45,325 nt of DNA from Candidatus Aminicenantota bacterium. Lineage in GTDB: Bacteria; Acidobacteriota; Aminicenantia; UBA2199. A model generated the notes under the pieces. It saw nothing but the letters and a program-made list of their open reading frames with translations. It did not search any database and was not told where the DNA came from. The DNA lies in the NCBI GenBank assembly GCA_026393835.1, contig JAPKZK010000072.1, forward strand, positions 1 to 45,325, written 5' to 3'. The translations under genes and the position numbers were made by a program. Shown one piece after another: positions 24,274 to 33,562 of this stretch. Within the stretch, counting starts at the first letter, position 1, and each line of letters opens with the position of its first letter.

Positions 24274-26127
24274 CTACCTCCTGTAAAATAAATTGTACAG
24301 ATACGCGATGAATATCCCGAAATGGACGATCCCGATCAAGGATACCCCAAAAGTAAACATATGAGCCCAGAATCCCTGGGGGAAGTTCGCAGGTGATTGG
24401 GCGATGAACATGTAGAACGCATTGGTTATATGGTCAACCAATGTCATGGCCTCTGATTTTCCCCAAGAAGTGCCCAGTAGCTCCATCAAACTCCCCAATA
24501 ACACTGGCCAAACCACTATGGCAGTGACAAGGAGTGATATTGAGCCGATCAATTTGTCGATGTACCACCGTACGGGATGCAAAAAGGAGAGGTGGGGATG
24601 TTTGGCGAAAAACAGGCGGCGGTTCAACGTGCGCGTATGTTTCAGGCAAAGCTGCTCCTCGTCGAATTGGCCGTATTCGCGGAAGATGCGCATGATCCGG
24701 ACAATGATGCTCATTTTGGCGTTCATGGCGGTCAACCGGCGCATACGCCGGTGAGCCCAAATGGTTATCCTTTTTAAGTCGAACTCGATCTCCTGGAATC
24801 GTTCCTTTACGTGGATATTGTACTCGTTGCCAAGAAACTTACACTCCATCATCACCTCAAACCGGTGTTTAAGTGAGAGTGCCTCAATGGCGGTGGTGGG
24901 AGTGCGACCGCCAGTTAATTCCAGGGCGTCGGTGGCCATTACCGCACAAAGTAACACCCGCTCCACCGTCGTAATTGAGTCTACCCGCATGGCCTCAGCT
25001 CGATGAATTAATGTCTCGGCAACCAATAACAACTTACCTGTGGTACCATGGCCTATTATACGCTTTCTATCCTCTTGATTTCCCTGCCCTTCATTTTTGC
25101 CCGGCCTGTCCGGTGGCCATTTAAACCAATCAACATTACCAGTCCGTTTGGTTTTGGTTTTCTTGCGAAGCAAACCAATCTGCCCCCATAAATCAAACAT
25201 GCCGCTTACCGGTTTGTAAACAATTCGTGGGCTGCCTTTTTTGTGTCTCCGTAGGTATTCCCGATTTTCAGCCAGGGTGTGATCCCCAGGCCGACTTTGC
25301 CCGGTGACCAGGATACGATGGGTTGACTGATCGGCCGTTTTATCTGCATACCCCAGTAATTTACATTGCTCCGCCCTATCTTTTAAATTTGACAAATGCA
25401 TATCCGCTGGACGGTCGGGGAAGTTGAGGCTCATATCTTCCAGCAGTAACCAGTATGGATGATACGTCATGTAACCGGGATTTTTGGGTATAAATAAATC
25501 CTCCATTATTTGCCAACTTGTAATTACATCGGCGCGGCAACCGAAACGGTAAGCGATATAGGCGTTAAAATATGCGAAATAATGCTCGTCATCGATGGCT
25601 GCGGCCAGGCGATTACTATGGCGAAACGGCAATATTAGATCTTCTTTTAAATGGTTTACGATAGCCTCATTGGTCTTTTCTCTTACCCAGTTACGTAATC
25701 CGGTGGGGTCCAGCAGGGGGTCCCTGAAGGTACCAGAGAATATTTTGGTAAGATTGTGTTCCTTAAAAAGGGTGATTTCGGGGTGATGAATAACTCCAAA
25801 TAACCAGCGCACTTCCGGAAAGGTGAGAATCAACATGGCCACCAAATTTCCCCAGTTACATGACGTGGAAACCACGTGGAGATCATTGGGATGGATTGAG
25901 TCCACCAAGATAGTTGTATCGCATAACCTACCATTATCCTTATCAGCCATAAGACATTCCATTTTATCCACCAACATTTTATAATCACCCACACCGGCAT
26001 CATCAACCAATTGGGGAGTAAACTGGATACAACAATCCTGATTGATATCCACTCCGGCCATGATTAAACATGATTCAATCGCCAGGGCTGTAACATCTGA
26101 TTGGGCCAGTATAATAAATCGTTTCAC
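24274..26127 (-). CDS. large unknown protein with C-terminal membrane helices
   Basis: 617 aa. The N-terminus (MKRFIILAQSDVTALAIESC) and LCDTTILVDSIHPNDLHVV look like the first strands of an alpha/beta Rossmann-like domain, perhaps a degenerate receiver. The middle is basic, rich in Arg/His helices (WAHRRMRRLTAMNAKMSIIV). The C-terminus has about two to three transmembrane helices (LIGSISLLVTAIVVWPVLLG, and MFTFGVSLIGIVHFGIFIAY). The start overlaps the stop of the receiver-AAA+ gene by 4 nt (ATGA), so translation should be coupled. No named family recognised. Position suggests a membrane output or export component controlled by the adjacent signalling proteins; that is inference only. Confidence 0.6.
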   Translation of the reverse strand: MKRFIILAQSDVTALAIESCLIMAGVDINQDCCIQFTPQLVDDAGVGDYKMLVDKMECLMADKDNGRLCDTTILVDSIHPNDLHVVSTSCNWGNLVAMLILTFPEVRWLFGVIHHPEITLFKEHNLTKIFSGTFRDPLLDPTGLRNWVREKTNEAIVNHLKEDLILPFRHSNRLAAAIDDEHYFAYFNAYIAYRFGCRADVITSWQIMEDLFIPKNPGYMTYHPYWLLLEDMSLNFPDRPADMHLSNLKDRAEQCKLLGYADKTADQSTHRILVTGQSRPGDHTLAENREYLRRHKKGSPRIVYKPVSGMFDLWGQIGLLRKKTKTKRTGNVDWFKWPPDRPGKNEGQGNQEDRKRIIGHGTTGKLLLVAETLIHRAEAMRVDSITTVERVLLCAVMATDALELTGGRTPTTAIEALSLKHRFEVMMECKFLGNEYNIHVKERFQEIEFDLKRITIWAHRRMRRLTAMNAKMSIIVRIMRIFREYGQFDEEQLCLKHTRTLNRRLFFAKHPHLSFLHPVRWYIDKLIGSISLLVTAIVVWPVLLGSLMELLGTSWGKSEAMTLVDHITNAFYMFIAQSPANFPQGFWAHMFTFGVSLIGIVHFGIFIAYLYNLFYRR

Positions 26128-27974
26128 GTGTTCTCTTCCCTTTTTTTAGTTTGCCGTGGTCGCAAGCGGGTGGCAGTGTCGTGGGCCAGCCGCAGCACCT
26201 GGTCCGCCAGGATTTCGTCCCGGTCAACTGGGGAAAGGTTAAGCAGTCGTTTGATTAAGTCGGCGGCCTTGACCGCGGTCAGGCCGCGGTCCCCGGTCAG
26301 GAGCTTCATGGCCGGATGGATCCGGATTTCCCCATCGGGGTTCTCCGGCGTCGGCTTGCGGGTCGCCAGCAGCGCCGCCTTGATATACCCGGCCAATAGC
26401 CGACTATAGGTAGATTGCAGTGCACCGAACTGCCCGGCCCAGGACCGCGGATCATTGGCAGCGAACGACATCCCCCGCATCCTTGCCAGCAGGCCGGAAA
26501 GGGTTCCATCCCCGTAATCTTCGACTACAGCGATAGGGACCTGTGTCCGGCTTGCGGTATCCTGAACGGGAACAATGGTCTCACCCGGCGTTTCCTTAGG
26601 CTCGATCCGCAAATGCCTGGCCACCAGGTGCTCAACATCGGGAAAGCGGTTCACCGCCTCGAAGATCACGCTGCGCAGCTCGCGGATATTGCCCGGCCAG
26701 TGGTGGGCGCAAAGGAGTTCCAATGCCTCGCGATTAACTTCGCGTCGCATCGCCCCCTGCCGCGCCGATTCGGCCTCGCGAACGAATTTTTCCACCAGCA
26801 AGGGAATATCATCCATTCGCTCACGAAGCGGCGGCAGCCAGATCGTTCCGCCCAGGCGCAAACGGTCCAGCAGATCGGGGCGAAAACCGCGGCTGCTATC
26901 TTCCAGGTCGGCATTGGTCGCCGAGAGAAAACGCACATTGACATCCTTGGGCTGACGCCCGCCCACCGGCGTGATTTTCCGTTCCTGCAGCACCCGCAGC
27001 ACTGCGGCTTGAACTTCGGACGGCATGTCGGCGATCTCATCAAGGAAGAGGTCGCCGCCATGGGCCAATTCGATCAGGCCCACTTTACCGTTCACACCGG
27101 TGGCGGTCTTGGCATGGATGCCGAATAGTTCTGAGGCAAACAATCCGGGAGAGAATACGGCTGAATTGACCGTCAGAAAAGGGCGATTCGCACGGCTTTC
27201 CCCTCCGGCAGCGGCCCGGTGGATGTACCCGGCCAGCAATTCCTTGCCGGCGCCCCGCTCGCCGCGGATGAGGATATTCTCACGCTGCAAAGCGGCGCGG
27301 CGGGCCGTACGTAGGGCCAGCAAAAGGCCAAGAGAACGTCCCGCCATTTGACCGGAAGGATCGGGGATCAGACCGTGTCGCCACAGGTAGTCACGCAGTT
27401 TTTCCGGGCTGTCGGAGTCGGTCCTGGGAATGAAACCCAGGGCGCCGTGATCGGTGAACGATCGGCTGACCTCGTCCCGCTGCTTACTGGATAGGATAAT
27501 GACCGGCAGCTCGGGAAACTCGGCATGCAGTCGTTGGAGAATCCGCAGGCCAAAATATTGGTTTGCATCGTCATCCCCGGGACGGCCTTCCGGCATTCCG
27601 GGCAGGCCTTTATCGCCGGCCGTCGTGACCGGACCGGTATAGAAACAGAGGTCCAGAAGTACCAGGGACCATCGGGCGGCATCGCCCCCTTTGACTTCCC
27701 AGCCCCGGCGTACAACATCAAGTGCGGCGTCAAGGTCGTTTTCCACGGTATCGCCAACCACGGCGCACAGCGGACCTTGGCCGCGGAAGAAAACGGTTTC
27801 GGCAATGGGATTGACAATCTCTTCACCGGTGGGAAAAGTTTCGTCGCCGGTGACATCCCGGAGGCCGTACATGCCGCACAGGTTGGCGCGCTCCCGGTTT
27901 GGGCGGTCTTTAAGTTGACGACCGAACAGGTCATCGATCACCAGGATACGTGGTAATGTCGTATTTATACGCAT
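26124..27974 (-). CDS. receiver-AAA+ protein, NtrC-like but without GAFTGA
   Basis: 616 aa from ATG 27974, which overlaps the previous stop by 10 nt and has an AGGGG SD; an in-frame ATG at 28022 would overlap more. The N-terminal receiver has LVIDD (Asp14-15), phosphoacceptor LVLLDLC (Asp108) and ILSSKQR, with long insertions. The AAA+ domain resembles bacterial enhancer-binding proteins: Walker A GERGAGKE (238-245), ELFG, Walker B GDLFLDEI (307-314), QAAVLRVLQERKITPVGG, sensor FLSATNADLE, RPDLLDRL and LPPLRERMDDIPLL. The GAFTGA loop that contacts sigma54 is replaced by GIHAKTATGVNGKVG. The C-terminus (HPAMKLLTGDRGLTAVKAAD) is not a clear Fis helix-turn-helix. It probably acts as a phosphorylation-controlled ATPase on a target other than sigma54. 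Confidence 0.78.
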   Translation of the reverse strand: MRINTTLPRILVIDDLFGRQLKDRPNRERANLCGMYGLRDVTGDETFPTGEEIVNPIAETVFFRGQGPLCAVVGDTVENDLDAALDVVRRGWEVKGGDAARWSLVLLDLCFYTGPVTTAGDKGLPGMPEGRPGDDDANQYFGLRILQRLHAEFPELPVIILSSKQRDEVSRSFTDHGALGFIPRTDSDSPEKLRDYLWRHGLIPDPSGQMAGRSLGLLLALRTARRAALQRENILIRGERGAGKELLAGYIHRAAAGGESRANRPFLTVNSAVFSPGLFASELFGIHAKTATGVNGKVGLIELAHGGDLFLDEIADMPSEVQAAVLRVLQERKITPVGGRQPKDVNVRFLSATNADLEDSSRGFRPDLLDRLRLGGTIWLPPLRERMDDIPLLVEKFVREAESARQGAMRREVNREALELLCAHHWPGNIRELRSVIFEAVNRFPDVEHLVARHLRIEPKETPGETIVPVQDTASRTQVPIAVVEDYGDGTLSGLLARMRGMSFAANDPRSWAGQFGALQSTYSRLLAGYIKAALLATRKPTPENPDGEIRIHPAMKLLTGDRGLTAVKAADLIKRLLNLSPVDRDEILADQVLRLAHDTATRLRPRQTKKREENT

Positions 27975-28489
27975 CGAATCCCCTGTGGGAACGCGGAAAT
28001 GGCGCGAGAAAGGGTTTCGCATGCTGTTTTGAATTCCTGTAACAACAATTGGAAAGGGCCAAGGTCTTCATTTCCAGGAACTTCCGGCAGTTGTTCCAGG
28101 GCTGAATGCAGCCTTGAATAAGATTGCGTTGCCGTCTCATAAGCGGACATGGCGGTATCGACTTTCTCCTTCACTTTCTCCCGCTGGAGCCAGAGGTCAT
28201 GGGTAATGGGAAGCAGCCAGCTCCTGTCTTCTTCCGTACAATTGGACAGGGGTTCGCGGTCAAAGAAAATTTTGGGAGACATTTCATCCTCAAACCGGGC
28301 TAATAATGCAGGCAACTCGTGGCGCCGTTCCTGCCAGCGCTCAATATCCTCCGCCAGCGTTTGGCGTACATTTTGGGAGCGTACTGTTCCGGCAGTGATA
28401 CCCAATGCATGGTTCAATGCCACCAGCACACCATTTTGGAGCCAGTTGTGGTTGAGTTGCCCACGGTCGGTTTGCCAGTTATTTACCAT
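27965..28489 (-). CDS. unknown helical protein
   Basis: 174 aa, predicted almost wholly alpha-helical, with heptad-like stretches (VRQTLAEDIERWQERRHELP and YSRLHSALEQLPEVP). It has no membrane segment, cysteine motif or recognisable catalytic site. It overlaps the 280-aa gene upstream by 11 nt and the receiver-AAA+ gene downstream by 10 nt, so it is locked into the operon and probably made in stoichiometric amounts with them. An adaptor or scaffold is possible but not shown. Confidence 0.6.
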   Translation of the reverse strand: MVNNWQTDRGQLNHNWLQNGVLVALNHALGITAGTVRSQNVRQTLAEDIERWQERRHELPALLARFEDEMSPKIFFDREPLSNCTEEDRSWLLPITHDLWLQREKVKEKVDTAMSAYETATQSYSRLHSALEQLPEVPGNEDLGPFQLLLQEFKTACETLSRAISAFPQGIRCV

Positions 28490-29321
28490 TGTTCCCTCTC
28501 AATTTATTATCAATGGCTATAAAAGCCCTGGCAACAATCGAATTCTCTACTTCAAGATTGGTAGATGTGGCCGCATTAATGAAGGTCTTAACAGGTTCAA
28601 AGTCTACATCACCCGGAAAACTATTCCACTCCTTCTCTGCTATCTCTAAAAGTTCGGATGCCTCTCTCTTGCCAAAGACCTTTGTGAAAAGTGATTTTGG
28701 CATTATGTGGAGTTTTCTATTATAAACTGGAAAAGCAGTAACCCCCATAAGATTTCTTGCATGTTTAACATCATTATTATCCTCACAAACCATCAGGTAA
28801 CCCTGGCAGAGTATGTGTAAGGCGGTAAGTTGCGGTTTAAAAGTGTATGGTTTGTAGAATCCGTCTATTCGCCATTTAGATAATGGTGTTTCTTTTAGAT
28901 ACTGAGACATTTTCGGAAGCACCTCTAAGAACTCTTTGTCCAGAAGGAGACATATCCGATCTTGAGATATCCCATCAGCGTATACTTCGTACCACTTTTT
29001 GTGGCCTTCCTGGCCTTCGTATTTACCCCACTCCACTGTGAAGACTACGAAAAGTGTATCCTGGTCGGCTTTCTTGCAAAAGATACGAATAGCAGTCTTT
29101 CGCTTTTCAACTGATGTGTTTTCCCATGCACGTCGGTGAACCACAAGAATTGATGTAATGTTATCGCCCGGGGTGGGTTGTTCTTCATTGCCTGGAGTTA
29201 TTTCTTCATGATTTCCGGGCCAAAATTGCTGAATTTTCTTCTTGATATCATCATCTTGAGCCGAGGCTGTGACATCGTAGTAGCAAAAAACATTCGGCTT
29301 ACACTCAGCGTTAATCGGCAT
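28479..29321 (-). CDS. unknown protein between the E1-like gene and the signalling genes
   Basis: 280 aa. The N-terminal half has alternating strands (NVFCYYDVTASAQ, ITSILVVHRRAWE, DTLFVVFTVEWGKYEG) suggesting an alpha/beta fold. The C-terminal half is mixed helical (ALHILCQGYLMVCEDN, KREASELLEIAEKEW). It ends LRGNNGK, which is not a ubiquitin-like diglycine tail. It overlaps the ThiF-like gene upstream by 11 nt, so it could be a substrate or partner of that adenylating enzyme. I do not recognise the family. Confidence 0.6.
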   Translation of the reverse strand: MPINAECKPNVFCYYDVTASAQDDDIKKKIQQFWPGNHEEITPGNEEQPTPGDNITSILVVHRRAWENTSVEKRKTAIRIFCKKADQDTLFVVFTVEWGKYEGQEGHKKWYEVYADGISQDRICLLLDKEFLEVLPKMSQYLKETPLSKWRIDGFYKPYTFKPQLTALHILCQGYLMVCEDNNDVKHARNLMGVTAFPVYNRKLHIMPKSLFTKVFGKREASELLEIAEKEWNSFPGDVDFEPVKTFINAATSTNLEVENSIVARAFIAIDNKLRGNNGK

Positions 29322-30234
29322 CTTGCCACCTCTTCACACAATCGATCACAGCGTCCGCACCTCTATCCCAAACCTCATACAGTTCCACGTGGCGTTCTTG
29401 CAGTTCATTCCACATTAGTTGACGATTAGCATGCATGTCGTAGTAGAACACCTCTGGGAATTTAGTCACATGTCCCTTGTTTACTAAATACTTCAGCGCG
29501 TCCAAAACTCCCATGGATGCAGCGAAGTATGCCTGCGGCGCCGCATACCAGTAATAAGTTTGATTCTCCATCAGGAGTTTTTGTAACGATTCAAACATGA
29601 AGCCACTAAGGGCTGCGGCCCAGATTTTCCAATCTTTTTCGATTGCCGCGATGGTTTGAGCATCAGATATATCTGGGCCGCCATTCTTCCAGTGGACCCC
29701 CGGTATGTTTTGCCAGGAATCCCCGTACCCGGGTCCATGGGGCATATACATCGTGTGCATAACACTCCAACCGATATTTGCCGAGACGATCATCGGGATG
29801 CCCCGGTTACGGCAAGCCTGGGCAAGCGCCAGCCGTGCCCAGGGATTGTCCACGCCTGAAACGAGAATATCGGCCTCGGCCACCAATCGAGCTGCCTCCC
29901 GACGGTCGGAAAGATCGGCTATGAATGCAGCCAACTGACTTCCACTAGAATGACGGCCCATTTCCTTTGCCGCAACTTCCGCCTTCGGCTTGCCTACTGA
30001 ATCATGTGTCGCGAAAGCCTGTTCTACAATGTTTTCCACCTCATATATATCGCGATCGCAGACGGTGAGCCTGCCGATCCCGGTCTTGGCAAGCATCAAT
30101 GCAGAGACAGCACCGATGCCTCCAAGACCACCTACTGCCACATGTGCACGGCGAATCTTGTCTTGCCCATCGCCCCCCCAAAGTCCGAGCTGGCGTTCCA
30201 TGACATCCAAATATAGTTTTTTATTCACTTTCAT
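29311..30234 (-). CDS. ThiF/MoeB/E1-like adenylating enzyme
   Basis: 307 aa from ATG 30234, 1 nt after the upstream stop; a longer in-frame start at 30282 would lie inside the upstream gene. The E1 nucleotide-binding core is clear: VAVGGLGGIGAVSALMLAKT (GLGGIG about 36-41), VCDRDIYEVENIVEQ (Asp62, Asn68), HDSVGKPKAEVAA with the conserved Lys, and LVSGVDN (Asp129). In the usual N-x-x-R-Q motif the Arg is Glu here (NIVEQ). No CxxC zinc pair and no obvious catalytic Cys are seen, so it may adenylate a carboxylate without forming a thioester, as MccB and related peptide-modifying E1 enzymes do. It lies in a RiPP operon that already has a different E1-like cyclodehydratase partner. Confidence 0.82.
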   Translation of the reverse strand: MKVNKKLYLDVMERQLGLWGGDGQDKIRRAHVAVGGLGGIGAVSALMLAKTGIGRLTVCDRDIYEVENIVEQAFATHDSVGKPKAEVAAKEMGRHSSGSQLAAFIADLSDRREAARLVAEADILVSGVDNPWARLALAQACRNRGIPMIVSANIGWSVMHTMYMPHGPGYGDSWQNIPGVHWKNGGPDISDAQTIAAIEKDWKIWAAALSGFMFESLQKLLMENQTYYWYAAPQAYFAASMGVLDALKYLVNKGHVTKFPEVFYYDMHANRQLMWNELQERHVELYEVWDRGADAVIDCVKRWQDAD

Positions 30235-30235
30235 C

Positions 30236-33200
30236 TCATTCTTCCGTATTGGAAACTGTATCCTTGAACATAAGCAGGACAAGACCTACTTTTCCGTTAT
30301 TACCATTCCAACTACCAAAATTTACCAGTTTGGCTTTCACTGGAGATGGCAGAGACTGATCACTATCTAAGAATTTCCCAACGGTCAAAATATGAGCAAA
30401 TGATACGTATTTACGAAGTTCAGCCATTTGAGATATTGTACCAGTTCCTGACGAGGCATCCGGCACCTCTTTATTTCCAATCAAAAATAGACCTACAAAA
30501 AAACATTTTGTGCCGCCGCATCGAGGCCTTTTATCTTCCACTATAATTTTATTAGCTAATTTAACTTCTCCTAAAAGCTCTGTCACAGCATTTTTAAATG
30601 GTTCTATGTTGGCACATAGTCTGTAGATTTTAGTCGATTCACCGTTGTAGGTTATTTCATGCCTGAATAAATTGTCTAATCGTCCCTTTAATCCAGACTC
30701 GCCAGAATTATCAGCTTCTTTGATCGCCTGTTTGAATGTTTCGACGTTATACTCATCATCTAAACTCTTATCCAAAATGAAATCCAGCTTTTTTTTCCAC
30801 TGATTATAATCATCAGGAAGGGTCGGGTCTGTTTGCATAATGTCATTTGCATAGGGTGGGAGGTATTTTTCTTTATGGTCATGGCCAAGACAATCCAGGA
30901 CATAACACACCGCAGTTGGTCTGTTCATTAATGACGAAGCGATTTTTGCTTTCAATTCAGCCAACGATTTCTTGTCGGTCTCCAAATTTAGTGAAGAATC
31001 ATCGGCAGGGTTAATGGCCCTCAACACTTCTCCACTGAGCGTGGTTTTCCCGGCATTCGCCTCTGACACCAGGTTGAGTTCAACGTCAACGGCTTCGCTC
31101 GAAGAGTTCTTATTATTCAGCCATTGCGTCCAATAATAGGCATTAATTGGGTCCACTCGATTAGGAAACACATAGCAAAGCCACTGCAGAAAAGCAAAGC
31201 GCAGTTGCTTCGATAATTGCTTGGATGAGTCCGAGGTGTCAATCTCCAGATGCCCAAGAACCGATTCACCTGTTACGCGTTTTTTGCTCTGCAACTCCGT
31301 GAGATACATATAATCACGACTGTGTTGGCGTAACTCGGAATCGACAGCCGTCATAATCCGGACAACCGAGTACGGGCGCGGAATCAATGCGAACAGGATA
31401 CCGCCAAGCGACGGAGCACTGGGTTCACGCCCGAAGTCAACATCAACAAGTAGGATGTCGAAATGCACAGTGGCCAGAAATTCTTTCGCATGCTGTAAGC
31501 GAGTGCAGAGAACAATCTCCAAACCCAAAAATGAATCTCCCTTGTATAGCCCAAAGCATTGAAATTCACAATTGATGTCTTTATCTGAGATAGGAAAAGA
31601 TCGTTTGTAGCGCATCAGTTCCCTATTCTTATCTTGTTTCTCCAGCCAGCAGAGACCTGCGTAGGCTTCGCCGGGTTCTGCCATGTAATCATCCAGTAAT
31701 AGTACTCGCAATGCAATTTGATTTTCCAGCGGGACACTTTTCGCTTCGCGAGGCAGGGACTTTTTTGATTCTGGATATTCAAAATCTACCGCTGGCTGTT
31801 CTGATTCTGTCTCTGTTTTTTTGACCAACTCGACTGCCCTTTGCCATCCCGACAAATTGTAGGTCATGGTAGCGCAATACATGTACTTTTTGGCGTTCAA
31901 ATCGACTTTGCTTGTGTATTGCCCTCCCAGGCAGTTGAAGAAAGCTGTGGCTGCAGCCTCGCCAGTCGCCAGGTCATAGCCTCCGGAGCCGGATACATGG
32001 GCTTGTTTATCAATCGCTTTATTGATGTCTTCATCAGTAACGTTGATGTCGGGCTGATTAATCCCGGGATTCTTCTGCAATAACCGCCTCCCCTCAAGTA
32101 TTCTGACAGCATCTTCCCTGGTTATCTCATTTTTGAGAGTGATTGAAAGATATTCCTCTTCTTTGTCGCCTTTCTTTATCTTAACGGAAAAAAAACAAAC
32201 CGGATTCCCTTCGTTCTCTTTAGCGGCATGAGCTATAATATTCTGTATCAATTCATTCAACACTGCGGTTATATAGCGTTTGTTAACCCATTGAGCTTCT
32301 CTCTCCTCATTTGTGCTGTCTTCAACATTGAAAGTTATCTTATCATTTAAGCGATTCTCAGGATTAAAAAATTTCTTGATGAACTCGACGATTTTGTATT
32401 CTTTTTTCGAAAGATCATTTATTTTGATTGCCTGAATCTTCTGTACTTCCTCTTCCGCTACGAATTCCGGACTTCTCAATCCGCGCTTGGCGAGAAAATG
32501 TGAAAGGTGTAGCAATCCTCGAAACGCGGCCAAATCGTTGATAGCGGGGTCGTCGCCTGCAAGCCATGCTGGAGTACCATCCAATTTCCTGTTCAAAGTG
32601 TCAAGCAAAGTTTGCGCTTCGGTCTTAAAAATGTGAGTGGCCTTTTGCTGCGCATCAAGTTCGCCGATTCGCCCAGCCTGTGCGATGGCGAAGGGCGCTA
32701 CGGCCAGTAGGTTCCAGGAAGCAGCGATGGAATCCAGGATGGCCTTGAGCACCGGCATGCCTGCATCGCGGGCATCCGCAGTGAGTCCGATTATCATTCC
32801 CCAGTCCCTGTCGTACCAGCGGGTAACAAATTCACTGCGCGTGCCGAGCAAGTAGATCAGGGCACGTGTTTTTTTGATGGATGTTGCCTTCGCATCTTTC
32901 TCGTCTGTTGGAACTCGCAGATCATCGGCTACCAAGGAGGGAATGACGCCGTAGGCCTCCCAGCTAGCCTTATTTTTTTCATCACCATCGGGGGAAAATC
33001 TTACTTTCTTCTTTACTTCAGCAATACCATTGTCCACAGTCGGCAGCTTTGGAAATGAAAATGACAGGGGTTCATGGTGTGGCTCCCAACCGCTTGCTAC
33101 TACTGGGGAGTGATCATCATCACCAATCAGAATTAGTCGGGGTGGAAAGGCACCCTGAGATCTGAATTTCTCGGCTTTTTCGCGCATAATTGCCCAGGGC

Positions 33201-33538
33201 CACTTGCCCTCCGTGTGATCATTTGTATCTAAGGTAAGCGGTTGGAAAATATTGTCGTACAAGGCTTTTTTATTCTCGTCGGTCGGGGGAAGTAGAGGAT
33301 TAAGTGCGTCAGTAGCTATTTTGCGTGTAATCTCGAATGCTGTGGCAAAAGAGACAAATGATATGTCTTCTTGCCATTTTGTTAGAGTGCCTTTCAGCCG
33401 ATTTTTGAATAGGCTCTCTCCCGTCGCACCGTTGTCGGCAGCGGAGTCGGCGGTTAACTCATTCTCAATCGCGATCTGTAATAGAGCCCCAGGGCAGATC
33501 GAACAAGATCCTGTCTGTCGCGAATTGTATGCAGCCAT
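30236..33538 (-). CDS. 1100-aa hybrid GHKL (histidine-kinase-like) ATPase with receiver domain
   Basis: Residues 1-290 are an unrecognised input region starting with a CSICPG cysteine pair (12-15). A helix with His302 (ATHIFKTEAQTLLDTL) could be a phosphoacceptor DHp-like segment. The GHKL ATPase follows: N-box NELIQN (428-433) and glycine-rich SGSGGYDLATG (516-526). A receiver domain at about 609-755 has VLLLDDY (Asp616-617), DILLVDVDFG (Asp699), RIMTA (Thr730) and a basic SKK (751-753), with a long insertion before the phosphoacceptor strand. The last ~340 residues are unknown and include a P-loop-like EANAGKTTL near 827. No membrane helix is visible, so sensing is likely cytosolic or through partners. 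The gene lies between the binding protein and the ThiF-like gene. Confidence 0.72.
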   Translation of the reverse strand: MAAYNSRQTGSCSICPGALLQIAIENELTADSAADNGATGESLFKNRLKGTLTKWQEDISFVSFATAFEITRKIATDALNPLLPPTDENKKALYDNIFQPLTLDTNDHTEGKWPWAIMREKAEKFRSQGAFPPRLILIGDDDHSPVVASGWEPHHEPLSFSFPKLPTVDNGIAEVKKKVRFSPDGDEKNKASWEAYGVIPSLVADDLRVPTDEKDAKATSIKKTRALIYLLGTRSEFVTRWYDRDWGMIIGLTADARDAGMPVLKAILDSIAASWNLLAVAPFAIAQAGRIGELDAQQKATHIFKTEAQTLLDTLNRKLDGTPAWLAGDDPAINDLAAFRGLLHLSHFLAKRGLRSPEFVAEEEVQKIQAIKINDLSKKEYKIVEFIKKFFNPENRLNDKITFNVEDSTNEEREAQWVNKRYITAVLNELIQNIIAHAAKENEGNPVCFFSVKIKKGDKEEEYLSITLKNEITREDAVRILEGRRLLQKNPGINQPDINVTDEDINKAIDKQAHVSGSGGYDLATGEAAATAFFNCLGGQYTSKVDLNAKKYMYCATMTYNLSGWQRAVELVKKTETESEQPAVDFEYPESKKSLPREAKSVPLENQIALRVLLLDDYMAEPGEAYAGLCWLEKQDKNRELMRYKRSFPISDKDINCEFQCFGLYKGDSFLGLEIVLCTRLQHAKEFLATVHFDILLVDVDFGREPSAPSLGGILFALIPRPYSVVRIMTAVDSELRQHSRDYMYLTELQSKKRVTGESVLGHLEIDTSDSSKQLSKQLRFAFLQWLCYVFPNRVDPINAYYWTQWLNNKNSSSEAVDVELNLVSEANAGKTTLSGEVLRAINPADDSSLNLETDKKSLAELKAKIASSLMNRPTAVCYVLDCLGHDHKEKYLPPYANDIMQTDPTLPDDYNQWKKKLDFILDKSLDDEYNVETFKQAIKEADNSGESGLKGRLDNLFRHEITYNGESTKIYRLCANIEPFKNAVTELLGEVKLANKIIVEDKRPRCGGTKCFFVGLFLIGNKEVPDASSGTGTISQMAELRKYVSFAHILTVGKFLDSDQSLPSPVKAKLVNFGSWNGNNGKVGLVLLMFKDTVSNTEE

Positions 33539-33562
33539 CTAACATTCTCCTTTTTTGTGACG

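Noticed and set aside
26124..28022. Calling the receiver-AAA+ protein a sigma54-dependent transcription activator.
   Set aside because: The GAFTGA loop is missing, no clear Fis-type helix-turn-helix is seen, and no -24/-12 promoter was noticed nearby.
29311..30234. A complete bacterial ubiquitin-like system around the E1-like gene.
   Set aside because: No E2-like, JAB deubiquitinase or Gly-Gly-ended modifier was recognised; the 280-aa neighbour ends GNNGK.
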